Shown one piece after another: positions 11,497 through 23,664 of a stretch of 64,000 nt of DNA. A program made the translations under genes and the position numbers. Origin of the DNA: Falciphora oryzae (Eukaryota; Ascomycota; Sordariomycetes; Magnaporthales; Magnaporthaceae); NCBI GenBank assembly GCA_000733355.1, contig JNVV01000031.1, forward strand, positions 66,993 to 130,992. Reading direction: 5' to 3'. The notes beneath the pieces are model-generated. The model was not told where the DNA came from. It saw only the letters and a list, made by a program, of their open reading frames with translations, and ran no database searches. Each line of letters begins with the position of its first letter. Positions within the stretch are counted from its first letter, which is position 1.

Positions 11497-14400
11497 ATGG
11501 CGGGACCACCATCATCAACCAAGAAGCAGGCCTCGCTTGTCAGCTTCTTCGCCCCCAAAACCGTCAACGGCCTACGCAAGCCACAGACCCAGCCGCCCAA
11601 ACCGGAGCCCGAGGCCGAGGTCGCCCCCAAGAAGAAGACCCTTGCACCCCCTGCAAGCGAACTCACCCGAAAGCGACCCCTCGAGCAAGATGCCGGCAGC
11701 GGTAACACCCGCCGGGAGCCGACACGCAAGCGGTCCAGGGTCGTCCTCGACGATAGCGACTTCGAGGACGATGCCGGGGACCAGGATAAAGACGATGGGA
11801 GCTCCTACTCGCCACCAAAACCGGGTCCCGAAACCACAGAAGAGTCACCTAAGCAGACGTCATCAAACTCGGCGAGCAGAACAGAGCGATATCTTTATGA
11901 TGGATCCCGCTCTAGTGCAAAGGCCGGCGCCGACGAGGGCGCCGATGAGGACGCAGCAACCATCCGGCGCAAGCAGGAGCTACACCGGAAGTTTGTCAAA
12001 AAACTCGGCCACCCAGACAGCATGCTCAGGTGGAGAAGCGTACAAGCGGCCGAGGTCGCTGGTCCCGACGACGAGGACGGCGACGGTGGTGTTGACGAGG
12101 ACGATCCGCCGCCGCCGGCCAAAGGCAAGAAAAAAGGGGCCAAAACGGGGAAACTGACGCCCATGGAGGTGCAGTTTCTCGACATCAAAAGGAAGCACAT
12201 GGATACCGTGCTCATCGTCGAGGTCGGCTACAAGTTCCGCTTCTTCGGCGAGGATGCCCGCATCGCCGCCAAGGAGCTCAGCATAGTGTGCATCTCGGGC
12301 AAGTTCCGCTACGACGAACACCCCTCCGAGGCGCACCTGGACCGCTTCGCCTCGGCGAGCATCCCCGTGCACCGCCTGCCTGTCCACGCCAAAAGGCTGG
12401 TGGCGGCCGGTCACAAGGTCGGCGTTGTGCGCCAGATCGAGACGGCCGCCCTCAAGAAGGCAGGCGACAACCGCAACGCCCCGTTCGTGCGCAAGCTTAC
12501 AAACGTCTACACCAAAGGCACATATATCGACGACGAGCTGGGCGGGCCTGGCCCCGCGACCGAGGGCTCGGGCGCCCCCGCGGGTGGCTATCTTCTCTGC
12601 ATCACCGAGTCGGCTGCCAAGGGCGCGGGCACGGACGAGAAGGTCGATGTCGGCCTGATCGCGGTGCAGCCGGCCACGGGTGACATCATCTATGACAGCT
12701 TCGAGGACGGCTTTATGCGCAGCGATCTGGAGACGCGGCTGCTCCACATCTCGCCGTGCGAGCTCCTTATCGTCGGCGACCTCAGCAGGGCTACCGAGAA
12801 GCTGGTGCGCCACCTGTCCGGGAGCGCCAGCAACGTCTTCGGCGACAGGACGCGCGTCGAGCGTGTAGCCAAGGGCAAAACTATGGCGGTCGAGGCCTCG
12901 TCGCATGTCACGCAGTTCTACGCCGGGAAGCTAAAGGACAACTCGCGGGACGAGCGGGCGGTCGAGCTGCTCAACAAGGTTCTGGGCCTGCCCGAGCCCG
13001 TCACGCTGTGTCTCTCGGCCATGATTACGCACCTCACCGAGTTCGGGCTGGAGCACATCTTCGACCTGACCAAGTACTTTCAGTCCTTCAGCACCAGGTC
13101 GCATATGCTCATCAACGGTACCACTCTCGAGAGCCTGGAGGTATATCGAAACCAGACCGACCACAGCGAAAAGGGCAGCCTGTTCTGGGCGCTAGATAAG
13201 ACAAAGACACGCTTCGGCCAGAGGATGCTGCGTAAGTGGCTCGGCCGCCCCCTGCTCGACAAGGAGCGCCTGGATGACAGGGTGGCCGCCGTCGAGGAGC
13301 TGTTTGAGAAGCGCGCGAGTGCCCACGTGGACAAACTGCAGCGTCTAGTTGCCAGCATCAAGACGGACCTGGAACGGAGCCTGATCCGCATCTTCTACGG
13401 CCGATGCACCCGCCCCGAGCTGCTGGCCGTGCTGCAGACACTGCAGCGGATCGCAGTCGAGTACGCCCGTGTTAAGGAGCCCAGCGAGACGGGATTCGAG
13501 TCGCGGCTGATTACCGACGCTATCTGCTCGCTGCCGGCCATCCGCGACACGGTCGTAGAGTACCTAAATCGCATCAACCCCGAGGCTGCCCGCAGTAACG
13601 ACAAGTACGACTTCTTCCGCGACGACGGCGGCGAGGATAGCGAGGACAACGACATCTCCAACCACAAGCTGAGCATTGCATCGGTCGAGCAGGACCTGGA
13701 CGCGCACCGGGCCGACGCGGCGACGACGCTGGGACGCAAAAAGGCCGTTGACTACATCACAGTGGCGGGCATCGAGTACCTCATCGAGGTTCCCAACACG
13801 GACCTGCGCCGCGTGCCGGCGTCGTGGGCCAAGATCAGCGGCACTAAGAAGCTCTCGCGCTTCCACACGCCTGATGTCGTCCGCCTAATAGCCGAGCGCG
13901 ACCAGCACAAGGAGGCACTTGCCGCTGCCTGCGACGCCGCCTTCAAGGCCATGATGGCCTCCATCGCCGACGAGTACCAGCCGCTGCGTGACGCCGTTGC
14001 CTCCCTGGCCACGCTTGACTGCCTTCTCTGCCTAGCCCAGGTAGCCGCCCTGCCCGGCTATAGCAAACCCACCATCCTGCCGTCGTCACACCCGCCCACC
14101 ATCAGTATCACCGAGGGCCGTCACCCCGTCGCCGAACACACGCTGCCCGCCGGCTACATCCCCTTCACCACCACACTCGCCGCCCCAGCTCCGCTAGCCC
14201 ACCTCGTCACGGGCCCCAATATGGGCGGCAAGTCGTCGTTTGTGCGCGCCCTCGCCCTCGTCGTCCTTCTCGCCCAGGTCGGTTCCTACGTGCCCGCCAC
14301 CGCCGCGCGCCTGACTCTGTCAGACGCTATCTACACTCGCATGGGCGCCAGCGACAACCTCTTCGCCGGCGAGTCCACATTCATGGTCGAGGTCGGCGAG

Positions 14401-14943
14401 ACGGCTGCCATCCTGCGCGCCGCCACGCCCCGCTCCCTCGTTCTGCTCGACGAGCTCGGCCGCGGCACTAGCACCCACGACGGCGCCGCCATTGCCCACG
14501 CCGTCCTTGACCACGTCGTCCGCGAGACCCGCTGCCTGACTCTTTTCATCACCCACTACCAGAGCCTCGCCCGCGTCGCCGAGGGCCTGGGCCGTGACCT
14601 CGTCCGCAACGTCCACATGCGCTTCACCTCGTCCAGGGCTGATAAAGCCGAAGGCGATGCTGCCGACGCTGAAGACGACGTCGACGAGGAAATCACCTTC
14701 CTGTACGAGGTCACCGACGGTGTCGCCCACCGCTCGTACGGCCTTAACGTCGCGCGCCTCGCGCGCATCCCGCGCAAGATCCTCGACGTGGCGGCCCGCA
14801 AGTCGCGCCAGATGGAGGACGAGGTCAAGATGAGGAGGCTGCGCGGCGCTGCGAATCTCCTCAGCGACGTCTGCGATGGCTGTGCCGAAGGCGACTCTGC
14901 TGATCAGCTGGACCATCTTATTTCCAGTATCGAGCAGCTGTGA
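11497..14943 (+). CDS. MSH3: DNA mismatch repair protein MSH3
   Basis: A single exon encodes 1148 aa. MSH3 pairs with MSH2 to form MutS-beta, which recognises insertion/deletion loops in the nucleus. The N-terminus carries a PCNA-interacting box (QASLVSFF, residues 11-18), followed by a disordered basic and acidic region. The MutS I mismatch-binding domain begins near residue 225 ([21 protein letters not shown]). The connector, lever and clamp domains follow. The ATPase domain has Walker [10 protein letters not shown] at 905-913 and Walker [13 protein letters not shown] at 982-993. THYQSLA and a C-terminal helix-turn-helix ([19 protein letters not shown]) complete it. The [11 protein letters not shown] form and the PIP box favour MSH3 over MSH6. 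Length matches fungal MSH3, and nothing is missing. Confidence 0.97.
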   Translation: MAGPPSSTKKQASLVSFFAPKTVNGLRKPQTQPPKPEPEAEVAPKKKTLAPPASELTRKRPLEQDAGSGNTRREPTRKRSRVVLDDSDFEDDAGDQDKDDGSSYSPPKPGPETTEESPKQTSSNSASRTERYLYDGSRSSAKAGADEGADEDAATIRRKQELHRKFVKKLGHPDSMLRWRSVQAAEVAGPDDEDGDGGVDEDDPPPPAKGKKKGAKTGKLTPMEVQFLDIKRKHMDTVLIVEVGYKFRFFGEDARIAAKELSIVCISGKFRYDEHPSEAHLDRFASASIPVHRLPVHAKRLVAAGHKVGVVRQIETAALKKAGDNRNAPFVRKLTNVYTKGTYIDDELGGPGPATEGSGAPAGGYLLCITESAAKGAGTDEKVDVGLIAVQPATGDIIYDSFEDGFMRSDLETRLLHISPCELLIVGDLSRATEKLVRHLSGSASNVFGDRTRVERVAKGKTMAVEASSHVTQFYAGKLKDNSRDERAVELLNKVLGLPEPVTLCLSAMITHLTEFGLEHIFDLTKYFQSFSTRSHMLINGTTLESLEVYRNQTDHSEKGSLFWALDKTKTRFGQRMLRKWLGRPLLDKERLDDRVAAVEELFEKRASAHVDKLQRLVASIKTDLERSLIRIFYGRCTRPELLAVLQTLQRIAVEYARVKEPSETGFESRLITDAICSLPAIRDTVVEYLNRINPEAARSNDKYDFFRDDGGEDSEDNDISNHKLSIASVEQDLDAHRADAATTLGRKKAVDYITVAGIEYLIEVPNTDLRRVPASWAKISGTKKLSRFHTPDVVRLIAERDQHKEALAAACDAAFKAMMASIADEYQPLRDAVASLATLDCLLCLAQVAALPGYSKPTILPSSHPPTISITEGRHPVAEHTLPAGYIPFTTTLAAPAPLAHLVTGPNMGGKSSFVRALALVVLLAQVGSYVPATAARLTLSDAIYTRMGASDNLFAGESTFMVEVGETAAILRAATPRSLVLLDELGRGTSTHDGAAIAHAVLDHVVRETRCLTLFITHYQSLARVAEGLGRDLVRNVHMRFTSSRADKAEGDAADAEDDVDEEITFLYEVTDGVAHRSYGLNVARLARIPRKILDVAARKSRQMEDEVKMRRLRGAANLLSDVCDGCAEGDSADQLDHLISSIEQL

Positions 14944-15845
14944 TGTTTCCCGACTTTGCAATCGACCGCTGGTGAAGCCAACATTCTTTTCCATCCTGTA
15001 CCAAAATCAATTCAAGCCACCATGAGCAAAAGAACAGTGCCCTCTTTACAAACGGTGTCTGTAAAAATACGATAAGGAATGCATTCACCGCTTTCCCGTC
15101 GAAGCCGCATTCGGGCCTGGTATCAACTGGGCCAAAAAGTTGAGGCTGTATGTAGTAGCCTAAGAGGGGGGGGTTATCCGGTCCATATTTTTGATGTTGT
15201 CAGGGGGTTCGATTTTGGTTTTTTTTCTCCCCTAGTATGGAATTCGTGGGACATTGTTGTATTGGCCAGAAATCTAGACGAAACAAATAGATCCAGACCT
15301 TAGGAGCCTTCTGATGCCCCCGGAGCATCTCCAGGCTCAATGGGATGACCAAGGTATTCTAGCTATGCTTGGGAAACACGGCGGAGGCATGATCCTGGCG
15401 CTTTCATTCCCCCAACCTCCGACATCCCGCCTACGGTTTCTGCTCTGACTAATTAACTGGCCACCCTCCGCCGTGTGCTCGTCGACTTTTGCCGGGTGAA
15501 AACAAGCCATGGCCAAGTGCCGGCCCAATGGTGATGAGGCCGTGCCGCGGGCTCGGACCTCGATGCTCCTTCTGGCGAGCAGCGCCTGACGCTGCCCGCT
15601 GTGCAGGCTTGATATTGTGGCCAGAGAGAGCCGTCTGGAAATGTTGAAGCGAATTCGTCTTTTCTCGTCTTTTTTCGCTTCTGTGCCCTCTTAGTCCGCC
15701 GTCTGCATCTTGACATCTCCGCTATCTTTAACCACGAGAAAGCTTGTTTCGGCATGAACACGCCAGATTGAGCGATCGACGGATATTTCGTTTACGCTAT
15801 ATCTATCTCGAGGAAAGCCGGGTTCGCGGGGCAGAAACGACAGCT
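14944..15845. other. Intergenic spacer
   Basis: This spacer joins the 3' flank of MSH3 to the promoter of the next gene. I see no gene in it. Confidence 0.5.
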
Positions 15846-16676
15846 ATGCGTTGGGGATCACCCCGCCGGCCCGGGCCGCCTGGCGCTGTCACAGCAGCGG
15901 CCGTCTTCACACTCCTTGCATACGCTTCAACAGCAGTCTCGGCCATGCCTGGCTTGGCAAAGCCTACCGAGGCTGCCCCGGCCGCCCCGACGCCCCTTAC
16001 GGGCGGAGAAGCAGGAGCAGCCGCCGCCGCCGCCGCCTACTACGCGACGACGAAGACGCGGGTCCAGACGGGCACGTCGACGTCGGCCACGACCATGTAC
16101 CCCTGGAACGACGGCCCGAGCGAGATCACCATGATCGACGCGTCGACGGTGACGACGTACGAGCCGGGGCCCGTCACGGCCTTCCCGGCCACGGTGCTCG
16201 AGACCGAGGTGCACACGCGGCGCCTCACGTCGCTCGTGGCCCGCCGCGCCGGCGTCTCGACCGGCTCCTCCTCCCGCACCTACACCCTCACGCGCACCTG
16301 GCTGGTCCACCGCCCGGACCCGAGCGTCCACCTGCCCGCCGGCGCCGCCGCATCCACCCTTCCGTGCGGGCAGTGCGCGGGGCCAAAGGAGAAGGAGGAA
16401 AAAGACGCGCGCTGCGAGGCCAGGGGCCTCAGGATGGCGTGCCAGCGGCAGTGCGACCTGCGCGCGGCCGACGGGAACCTGTGGTGCTACCGCCTCGAGG
16501 AGTGGGAGTACATCTACCCGGAGCTGCGCATGGGCCGCGCGTGCTGGGGCGACGCGGGGGGCAACGAGTTCATGCAGCTCAACGCGCCGTGCAGGACGGG
16601 CGACTACCGCGTCGGCTGCGTGCCCTGCCGCGGCGAGGCCGTCAACTGGAACGGGGCGAACTGGATCGACCCCTGA
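15846..16676 (+). CDS. Secreted cysteine-containing protein of unknown function, 276 aa
   Basis: A single exon. I chose the ATG at 15846 because it is followed directly by an Arg-rich n-region and a hydrophobic leader (AVTAAAVFTLLAYASTAVSA); upstream in-frame codons look like leader RNA. The middle is Ala/Thr-rich with possible O-glycosylation. The C-terminal third contains paired cysteines (CGQC, CEARGLRMACQRQC, CVPC) that could form several disulfides, with aromatic-rich patches such as LEEWEYIYPELRMG. I recognise no catalytic motif. It is convergent with the tannase gene (255-nt gap). It may be an extracellular or effector-like protein; the function is unknown. Confidence 0.7.
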   Translation: MRWGSPRRPGPPGAVTAAAVFTLLAYASTAVSAMPGLAKPTEAAPAAPTPLTGGEAGAAAAAAAYYATTKTRVQTGTSTSATTMYPWNDGPSEITMIDASTVTTYEPGPVTAFPATVLETEVHTRRLTSLVARRAGVSTGSSSRTYTLTRTWLVHRPDPSVHLPAGAAASTLPCGQCAGPKEKEEKDARCEARGLRMACQRQCDLRAADGNLWCYRLEEWEYIYPELRMGRACWGDAGGNEFMQLNAPCRTGDYRVGCVPCRGEAVNWNGANWIDP

Positions 16677-16931
16677 GCCGAGGGTGATGCCGCGTGAGGG
16701 TGTGTTTATACTTTGGTTTTCGTCATTTTACCAATGAAGGGATGAGATCTACTAAACGTGTGAGATTCTATGGAAACGGGAAACGCTGGAAAAGGTAAAC
16801 CGATCCATATAGCTTACACAAATCCCGACCTGCTAATCGAACCTGGTTTCTTTGTCTCCCAACGTGTCGCCCAACCCGTCACCAATACACCTTATTATTA
16901 CACTCGTCACAAGCTCATCCGCCCACCCAAA

Positions 16932-18689
16932 TCACCGACACTCCCAGCTGGCCTCGTCGTTCTGCCTGGCCTGGTTCACGAGCACCGCCTTGCGGGGGTA
17001 CGGGCAGAGCTTCCTGGTCCTCGCCACCTGCCAGCTGCCCGAGTACGCGACGGCCTTGATCAGCTCCGGGGCGGCCCCGTCCTCGACCCAGGCCACCAGC
17101 TTCCGCAGCGCGTCGTAGTCCGGGTCGGACCGGAACAGCGGCGTGCCCGGGGGCGAGGGCCGGGTGAACTCGGCCGGGGCGCCGGCCACGGCCGCCAGCG
17201 CCGTCGCCTGCCCGACGCCGCCGAACATCCAGGGCGCGTTGGTCGCCGCCGGGCTGAACCAGCAGTGACCCATGCCCGGCACGAGGAAGTAGCGGAGGAA
17301 GTCGTCGATGTTTCCGTTGCCGCCGGTGACCTCGCGCGTGCGGTTGTAGTAGTGCGTCGTCGACCGCGTCGGCACCAGCCCGTCGCCCACGCCGTGGTAC
17401 AGGATCACCTTGCCACCGCGCGCGCGGAAGGGCCGCAGGTCGAATGAGTCGGCGCTGGCCTGGCCCGGGTTGATCCGGCGCGAGTCGCGCACGACCTGCT
17501 CCGAGTACTGGCCCAGCTGCCAGGTCGTGTCGTTGTAGAGGAAGTTGCGCTCGTATTGCACGTTGGCGACGGCCGGGTCGCTCAAGTACGTGGCCCAGTT
17601 GTTAAGCTCCGTTTCGGAGCTGAGCTCCATGCCGTTGTGGACGAAGGAGCCGTCGGCCAGCGAGTAGTCTGAGTACACGGTCTGCACCAGCTTCACCTGC
17701 TCGCTCGTCAGGCAGGAGGTGACCTGGCCCGGCCGGCAGGTGAAGGTGGCGTAGTTGAGCGCGCACAGCTCCGGGCTGCTGACGACGTTGTCCACCACGC
17801 CGTCGCGGCCGTCGCACTGCAGGCTCACCTGGCGCCGCAGCGTGTCCAGGGGCCCGCCGACCGAGGTGTCGGTCGGGTCGAAGATGAGGGACCCGTCTGA
17901 CCGGAGGTTGTCCTTGCCGATCTTGGTCGCCCATGGCATCAGGTGCTTGGTGTCCCACGCGGGCGCCCCGATCAGTGCGCCGTCGAAGCTGTCCGGGTCG
18001 CTCTGGATCGCCTTGAGCGCCTGCCGCCCGCCCGTGGAGCAGCCGGTGAAGTAGGAGCGCCGCAGCCGCGAGCCGTAGAAGCCCTCGGTGACGTGCTTGG
18101 CCGCGGCCACGGACCCGCGGACGGCGCGGTAGCCCCACTCGTACAGGTCCGCCGGCTTGCCGCGGCCCCAGCTCAGGTCGAAGCCGGCCGAGTTGTGGCC
18201 CGTGTCGGTGGACATGGTGGCGAAGCCGTAGTGCGGGCCCGAGGCCATGAAGGGCCAGTTGATGCCGCCCAGGAACCCGCCGTTGCCGATGGCCAGGAAC
18301 CCGCCGTTCCAGGCGCCCGACGCCGTGGGCAGGAAGAGGCCGAAGCGGAAGTCCGAGGCCGGCTGGTCGGTCGCGTTGCGCACGCGCACGATGACGGCGC
18401 ACACGGCGGGCAGGCGCGTGGCCGGGTAGGGGGAACCGAGGTTGCTCGTGCCCTCGCCGAAGCTGCCCCCCGCGCCGACGGACGAGGCCCGCTCCAGGGT
18501 CAGGGTGACGCCCACCTGGGGGAAGGATTTGAGGATGGGCGTGATGCCTTGGCTGTTGCAGGATACTGCCGCCGCCGCCACAGCGGCATCCCCCTGCAGG
18601 TCCTCGGGGCCACCGGGAAGCGGTGCCGGGATCCCGTTGACATGGCGAGTGGCCAGCAGCCCAAGGGCAAGCAGCAACGCCGACACCAT
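16932..18689 (-). CDS. Tannase / feruloyl esterase family protein (secreted)
   Basis: A single exon of 585 aa. The ATG at 18689 opens a signal peptide (VSALLLALGLLATRHVNG). Family enzymes release gallic or hydroxycinnamic acids from tannins and plant cell wall esters. The nucleophile elbow is GCSTGG with Ser218. The acid is Asp436 in YHGVGDGLVPT, and the base is His475 in VPGMGHC. Cys217 and Cys476 flank Ser and His, giving the CS-D-HC arrangement typical of the family, in which a disulfide holds the triad together. A calcium-loop-like CDGRDGVVDN (292-301) lies in the lid region. All key residues are present, so it should be active. Gallate versus ferulate preference cannot be decided by eye. 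Confidence 0.93.
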   Translation of the reverse strand: MVSALLLALGLLATRHVNGIPAPLPGGPEDLQGDAAVAAAAVSCNSQGITPILKSFPQVGVTLTLERASSVGAGGSFGEGTSNLGSPYPATRLPAVCAVIVRVRNATDQPASDFRFGLFLPTASGAWNGGFLAIGNGGFLGGINWPFMASGPHYGFATMSTDTGHNSAGFDLSWGRGKPADLYEWGYRAVRGSVAAAKHVTEGFYGSRLRRSYFTGCSTGGRQALKAIQSDPDSFDGALIGAPAWDTKHLMPWATKIGKDNLRSDGSLIFDPTDTSVGGPLDTLRRQVSLQCDGRDGVVDNVVSSPELCALNYATFTCRPGQVTSCLTSEQVKLVQTVYSDYSLADGSFVHNGMELSSETELNNWATYLSDPAVANVQYERNFLYNDTTWQLGQYSEQVVRDSRRINPGQASADSFDLRPFRARGGKVILYHGVGDGLVPTRSTTHYYNRTREVTGGNGNIDDFLRYFLVPGMGHCWFSPAATNAPWMFGGVGQATALAAVAGAPAEFTRPSPPGTPLFRSDPDYDALRKLVAWVEDGAAPELIKAVAYSGSWQVARTRKLCPYPRKAVLVNQARQNDEASWECR

Positions 18690-20855
18690 GATGATGACCG
18701 TGGTAGATGCTGGTTCCGGTAGTGGTTCGGCAATGTTATTATTAGTAGCAGTCCCACGGAATGGCGGGCCAGATGCAGATGCTTTCCGCCTGGGAAGCGG
18801 GGACGAGGCCCGTCCAGACAGTGAGGATCTGCGGGTGTTAATATAATTTTATATCAGCGCCCCGACTCTCCGGCATGCTTCAATCTCTCGTTCCATGGCC
18901 CCGGGACTGTTCCCTACTTTGGAGCCATCATGGTGGCTGCTTGTCCCGCGTGTCTGATGCCGTACAGCAGCAAGGCGGTCTTGTGGTCGTCCGGAATAGG
19001 GAGGTGGCTTGGTCCCCAGGCTAAGGCGCCGGTCAGCATGACCAGCAAATACGCGTAAAGGGGGGAAGTCCAGCAGTCGTCGGGCCGTACTATTGTCTGC
19101 AGAGCGGCAAGTCGACAAGCAATATTGCAACCACGGGAGTTGGAGCTAGCGGCGGTCGTGACCAATGACCGGTCTTTGCGTGCGGAGCGAGGCAACCAGC
19201 TCGGTGATCCGTACACCACTCCTTGTGTCCCGCTTCGGAGAAACCAGGCCAGCGAGCTCCTGCAAGCTTATAACTAAGTCCGAGAGAAGCTTCGCCGTGT
19301 CCCGTGCCGTTCCCAGCTGCGCGGCACGGCGCGGATATTTGATGGACGGCGGAAGTCGGGCTCAGACTAATTAATGAACCAGCCTCGCTTAAAAATTGTA
19401 CATTAAACATGACCGTGTCCCGGGTTCGAAAGGACACATAGGGAGCAGCCAGCAGCTAGTACCTTGGGCTTCTCGTGTTGTTCAGTCATCGGGGTGAGCA
19501 TGGTGCTGAGAGGCAATTTAATTCCCAGCGCCCGACAAGTCGCTGAACCCTGGGCAGCAACACGCGGAGTCAGCCGTCAAACCCGATCCTTTCAGAGGCT
19601 GTGCTGCCAGTGTTCCAGGGTTGCGCAGAACCGTTGCAGCGGAACTGTGGCTCTCGTGGATGCTTAAATTCCACGAGGACCAATTGGTGCCGTCTCTGGG
19701 CCAATTCATCTTACGTCATTGCATGACTGAAGCACGTTTGCGGCCAGAATACGCGCACTTAAATGAAGAGCCCATCCAATCTTCAGGCAGAAAATTCCAG
19801 GCGGTCGAGATGATGCGACCCTCTGGCTTGCCCAACCTATCCGCGTAAAGACTCTCGATTGTGGTTGGGTGTCATCCGCCCACCACTCGGCTTCTCGAAA
19901 AGGAAACTCTGGGGAAGGCCAGCAGAAAAGCGCACACGAGATGGATCAGCCGCCACTCCCTGCACGGCCCTTCACCGGTTCGGATTCTGGTGCTCGTCGT
20001 CTACATTTTTAGAACAGGTGGATGCCTCAGAGACGGTCACCCGGGATCGTGGTACCTCCGCACTTGATCGATTGGTCTTGACAAGGGCATCGATACTCCA
20101 GAACGGCACCAAAATTCTGTACATCTTCCTCAGAATCATAACGGGGTGGTCAGGAAGCCGTGGTTGGTAACACCCCCGATAATAGATGAATGAGAACACG
20201 AACTCGAGTTGATTAAAAGCAGATATTTGAGACAATCTGAGCGCCAAGCACTACCCAGCTTCAACGAAAGTAATTACTCCAACTTATTATTGTAGCCGTA
20301 GTTGTTAATGTATGTGCTGTAACATGAATCTGAGACCGGGTAAAAGTCTGTTAAAAAGAGCAACAACTAGGTTTTGTTGGGAAATAAAAGGTAGCTATTT
20401 TAATAACTCCCTTTAGACTTTATGTACCTAAATACCTAAACAGCCTGCATGATGAAAAAGCTTGCAGCTGGCGCATGCAAAAGGTTCACGAAGGAACAAC
20501 TATAGATTAAAGACTGCCGAATACACATTTGAAAGTATTTAAAACCCAAACTTACCAAGGCCGACTCGACTTACGAACCACACTTGTCTTTGGACTAGTC
20601 ATCCATGGTACGCAGGCTCAGAAATAAATATAACGATAGAAGCTATGAGTATCTAGTTAGCTAACTACGGCGGTGGAAATGATCGAGCCTCGGTGAAACA
20701 AGCTTAGGTAACACTCTCAAAGTCTCGGCGGTTAGTTCAAGTTGAAAAGTAAAAAGGGTCAGCGGGCCACACATTCAGACTAAACTCGTCTAGCATCAAA
20801 AAATACAACATAGAACGCCCCAAACTCCCATCAAGTCCCCCAGGAGCACAATCCC
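18690..20855. other. Intergenic spacer, AT-richer at its right end
   Basis: It contains the tannase promoter and no supported gene. From about 20180 to 20860 the base composition is visibly more AT-rich than the neighbouring genes. No transposase or reverse transcriptase signature is visible there. Confidence 0.45.
18847..18853 (-). promoter_or_regulatory. TATA box of the tannase/feruloyl esterase gene
   Basis: TATAAAA on the minus strand lies about 160 nt upstream of the ATG at 18689, a normal fungal spacing. Confidence 0.5.
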
Positions 20856-21883
20856 TCAAGTCACCGAAAGCTTTCTCATATCGAAGCTCCGCTTCCGCTC
20901 CTCAAACGTCGACGGCCTCCGCCCTTTTGCCTTGCCGTCCTCGCCGAGCGCGGGGCTGCTCCTGCCGCTGCCGGCGGGGCTGCCACCAAACAGCCCGAGC
21001 AGCTGCTGCGAGATGCTCCTGCGGCCGGGCGGGGGCACCTGGACCATGACCTTCAAATCGAGCTCGTCCCTCTCGCCGGGCACGCGCACCGTCACCAAGC
21101 CGCGGTCGGAAAAGCGCAGGCCCGAGAAGAAGATGTAGCCCATGGGGCCGGCCAGGGCGCTGACGGGGGTCTGGTGCCGGGACGCGAGCGCAAGGCCGTG
21201 CGCGACCAGCTGCCGCGCGTGGCCCTGGAACCGGTGCGACGGGTGCGTGGCCGTCAGGACCAGCACCATCTGGGGCCCGTAGCGGGCCAGAAGCGGGCCG
21301 TCGGCGCCCCGCGTCGTGAGCTGGACGGCCTCGGCCACGGCGGAGAGGCGCGCCGCCGACGAGACCTCCTCCTTGGTCGGGGCGGCGGTGGTCGTCGTCT
21401 CGCCTGCCGGGCGGGAGGGGTCGGCGGCGTGGCTGAGGCCTGTGGTTTGTTGTTAATCGGCGCCCCGTGCTGACAAAAGCGAGGAGAAGGAAAGATAGAG
21501 ACAGGAAACAGAGGGGGTTAGGTAGATAAAGAATTGAGAGAAGAAGTGAGGCGGCAAAGTAAGCAGCGAGACTCACTGTTTTGGAAGGCGACAAAGTCAC
21601 CCCCCTTCCCGCTCTCAATGTCCTCGACGGACCCGGGCAGGCTCCACACGGCCAAGGAGGCGGGCTTCCCCGTCTCGGGGTCTTCCGAGACGGTGACGAG
21701 CCACTGGTTCCTGTCGCCGGCCTTGTCGTCGAGCCAGAGCCGGAGGGCGTCGTCGACGAGCTGGACGGCGCCGCCCCGGCCGAGCGGGAAGCAGTACTTC
21801 CACACGTGGTCCGACGGCAGCCCGGTGAGGAGGATGGTCCTCATGTCGGGGATGTCGCGCTCGGTCGCGTTCCGGACCGACAT
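20856..21883 (-). CDS. GNAT-like N-acetyltransferase domain protein
   Basis: Two exons (21577-21883 and 20856-21439) give 296 aa. The donor is GTGAGT and the acceptor CACAG, and the frame is kept. The N-terminus MSVRNATERDIPDMRTILLTGLPSD has the usual opening of fungal GNAT proteins. The segment ATHPSHRFQGHARQLVAHGLALA matches the position of the acetyl-CoA-binding motif A (Q/RxxGxG/A), here as FQGHAR. The C-terminal 60 residues are Ser/Arg-rich, probably disordered, and unlike a typical GNAT core. The substrate is unknown; many such fungal proteins are uncharacterised. Confidence 0.7.
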
Positions 21884-23664
21884 GGCTTATTTTTGAGTGT
21901 GTGGGGTGGGCTCGAGGTGGGTGTTGGGGGGGTTTATTGGATGGGGATAGGGGGAAAAGGCTTGGTTCGGGCCTGGTAGGGATCTGGATAGGGCTTGGGA
22001 TGGGGAAGATGGGAAGATGGGGAAGTTCCCGTTTCCCGCTTTTTATCTCTATTCTTTCTTGTCCTTGTTCTTCCTTCTATTTTGTCGTGGTTTTATCTTG
22101 TTGTCCTTTTATATCACCAGTCTTTGTCTTCTATTCGGACGCACTCTCTGGGTTGCCGACGGCCGTCTGGACAGGGGTCCTGGTGCGATTCGGCAAGCGA
22201 CACAAGGAGGGGAGCGGCCCTCCTCTGGAGATCGATGGGCGGGCACGGTAAAATACTGCTACCGCAAGGCGCCCTTTTGCCGTCATCGACCAAGACATGG
22301 GCGGCTGCATAGGGTAGCGGGCGCTGTGGCGGTTTTTTTTTTTTTTTTTTTTTTTGGCTGGGTCTGCTGGCTGATATGGCTGGCTGCCTCCCGCTAACAG
22401 CTGTTGTGTGTAAGGAATATCGGCAGGCCCAGCTTTGCCCAGGTTACCTCGAGATAATGCATGAACGCATCACACAACCACCCACCCGAGACCTGGCCGG
22501 TACACCATCTGCATGCAACCCTGCCACCTCAGTGGCCGCGCGGCTGGTTAGGCGAGCGCTGCTTCTCTTCCACCTCCTCCGCCTCTCTCTCCTCCCTCTC
22601 TCCAAAACCTACCTCGCTGGGGGGGCTGGCAAGGGCAGGTAGGTCGACAGTCAGACGGGCCAGCACGACTGCCGATCCCCGGGCTTGGGGGAGGGCGGGC
22701 CCCGTCCAATGGGGATGGCGTTTGTAATCCTGCTTCTCCCGCCCGCCCCTCCTTACACCCCGCGAGAGCGCTCTGTGGCTCTCCGCAAACGCCAGGTGAG
22801 AGCCAAGAAAAATAGACTCGCCCGCCGTGCCCGCCCGGGGCAGGACAGGCCATAGCAGGGAGCGTCTGTCTGCCCTGAGGCGCACATGGGCCATCGCCTG
22901 ACCCGCATGTGCGTGTGTGACGACTTTGCGCCCAAATGACAGCAGAGGCCGGCTTGGCATTACACAGGCGGCCTCCCGGCAGCCTCTCGGGATTGGCCTT
23001 TGTTTGGTTGCGGTGAGGAAAAGAGGGAGGGTTGCATTCCCCCGAAGCAGCCCCATGTCTTTGGTTGCTACGACGTAATTGCCCACCGAGAAAGAGGGGA
23101 GGCTATGGCAGCAAGACGGCCGCCGTCTTCTCGGGGGGTTGGCGACGCGAGATCGATCGGCCAAGTTCCGAGGGCGAGAACGAAGAGAAATGTGGCAGGG
23201 GCGGGGGTTTGTTTTTGTGACGGAAATCGATGCGTCGAGTCAATTGCATGTGTTATCTCTCGTAGCGCTGGGCAGCTCCAGCTGTAACTCATTGATAGCT
23301 GCTAGCTATGTATGAGCCCCCTCGGAAGTGCGGGGCACCCGACCTCGGTCCAAATCACATGGAGGAATTTGACATCACAAAAATACAACATGAAAGAGGC
23401 AAGCTTTAAAAAGAAGTGTTTCTGTGTTAAGTGTATTTACAGTCTGGCGCGAGCACGCGAGCAGTGTATGCCTTCCGGCCGTGACAAAATGAGACAGCCA
23501 GACGGGATTTCAGCCCATACTATATACAATGCGAATAAAAGATCCTGCGTTCGTTGGTTGCATCCAGCGCCAAATCGTTTCCATATCCAAAACCCTTGAC
23601 AAAATCAGCCTGTGGGAAGACGTGGCCGAGAGAAGATAAACGGAAGCCTCGAGGGGTGATCCGC
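21884..23664. other. Intergenic spacer
   Basis: This is the promoter side of the GNAT-like gene and the 3' flank of the LPMO gene. It carries a 23-nt T run at 22333-22355. No gene is supported; the open frames are short, mutually overlapping, and lack conserved motifs. Confidence 0.45.

Noticed and set aside
16770..18722. Plus-strand open frames over the tannase gene
   Set aside because: They are antisense shadows of a high-GC gene whose minus strand shows the full catalytic triad.
19414..19436. tRNA T-arm-like hairpin (GTGTCC, GGTTCGAA, GGACAC)
   Set aside because: The stem-loop geometry is wrong for a tRNA and there is no A-box upstream.
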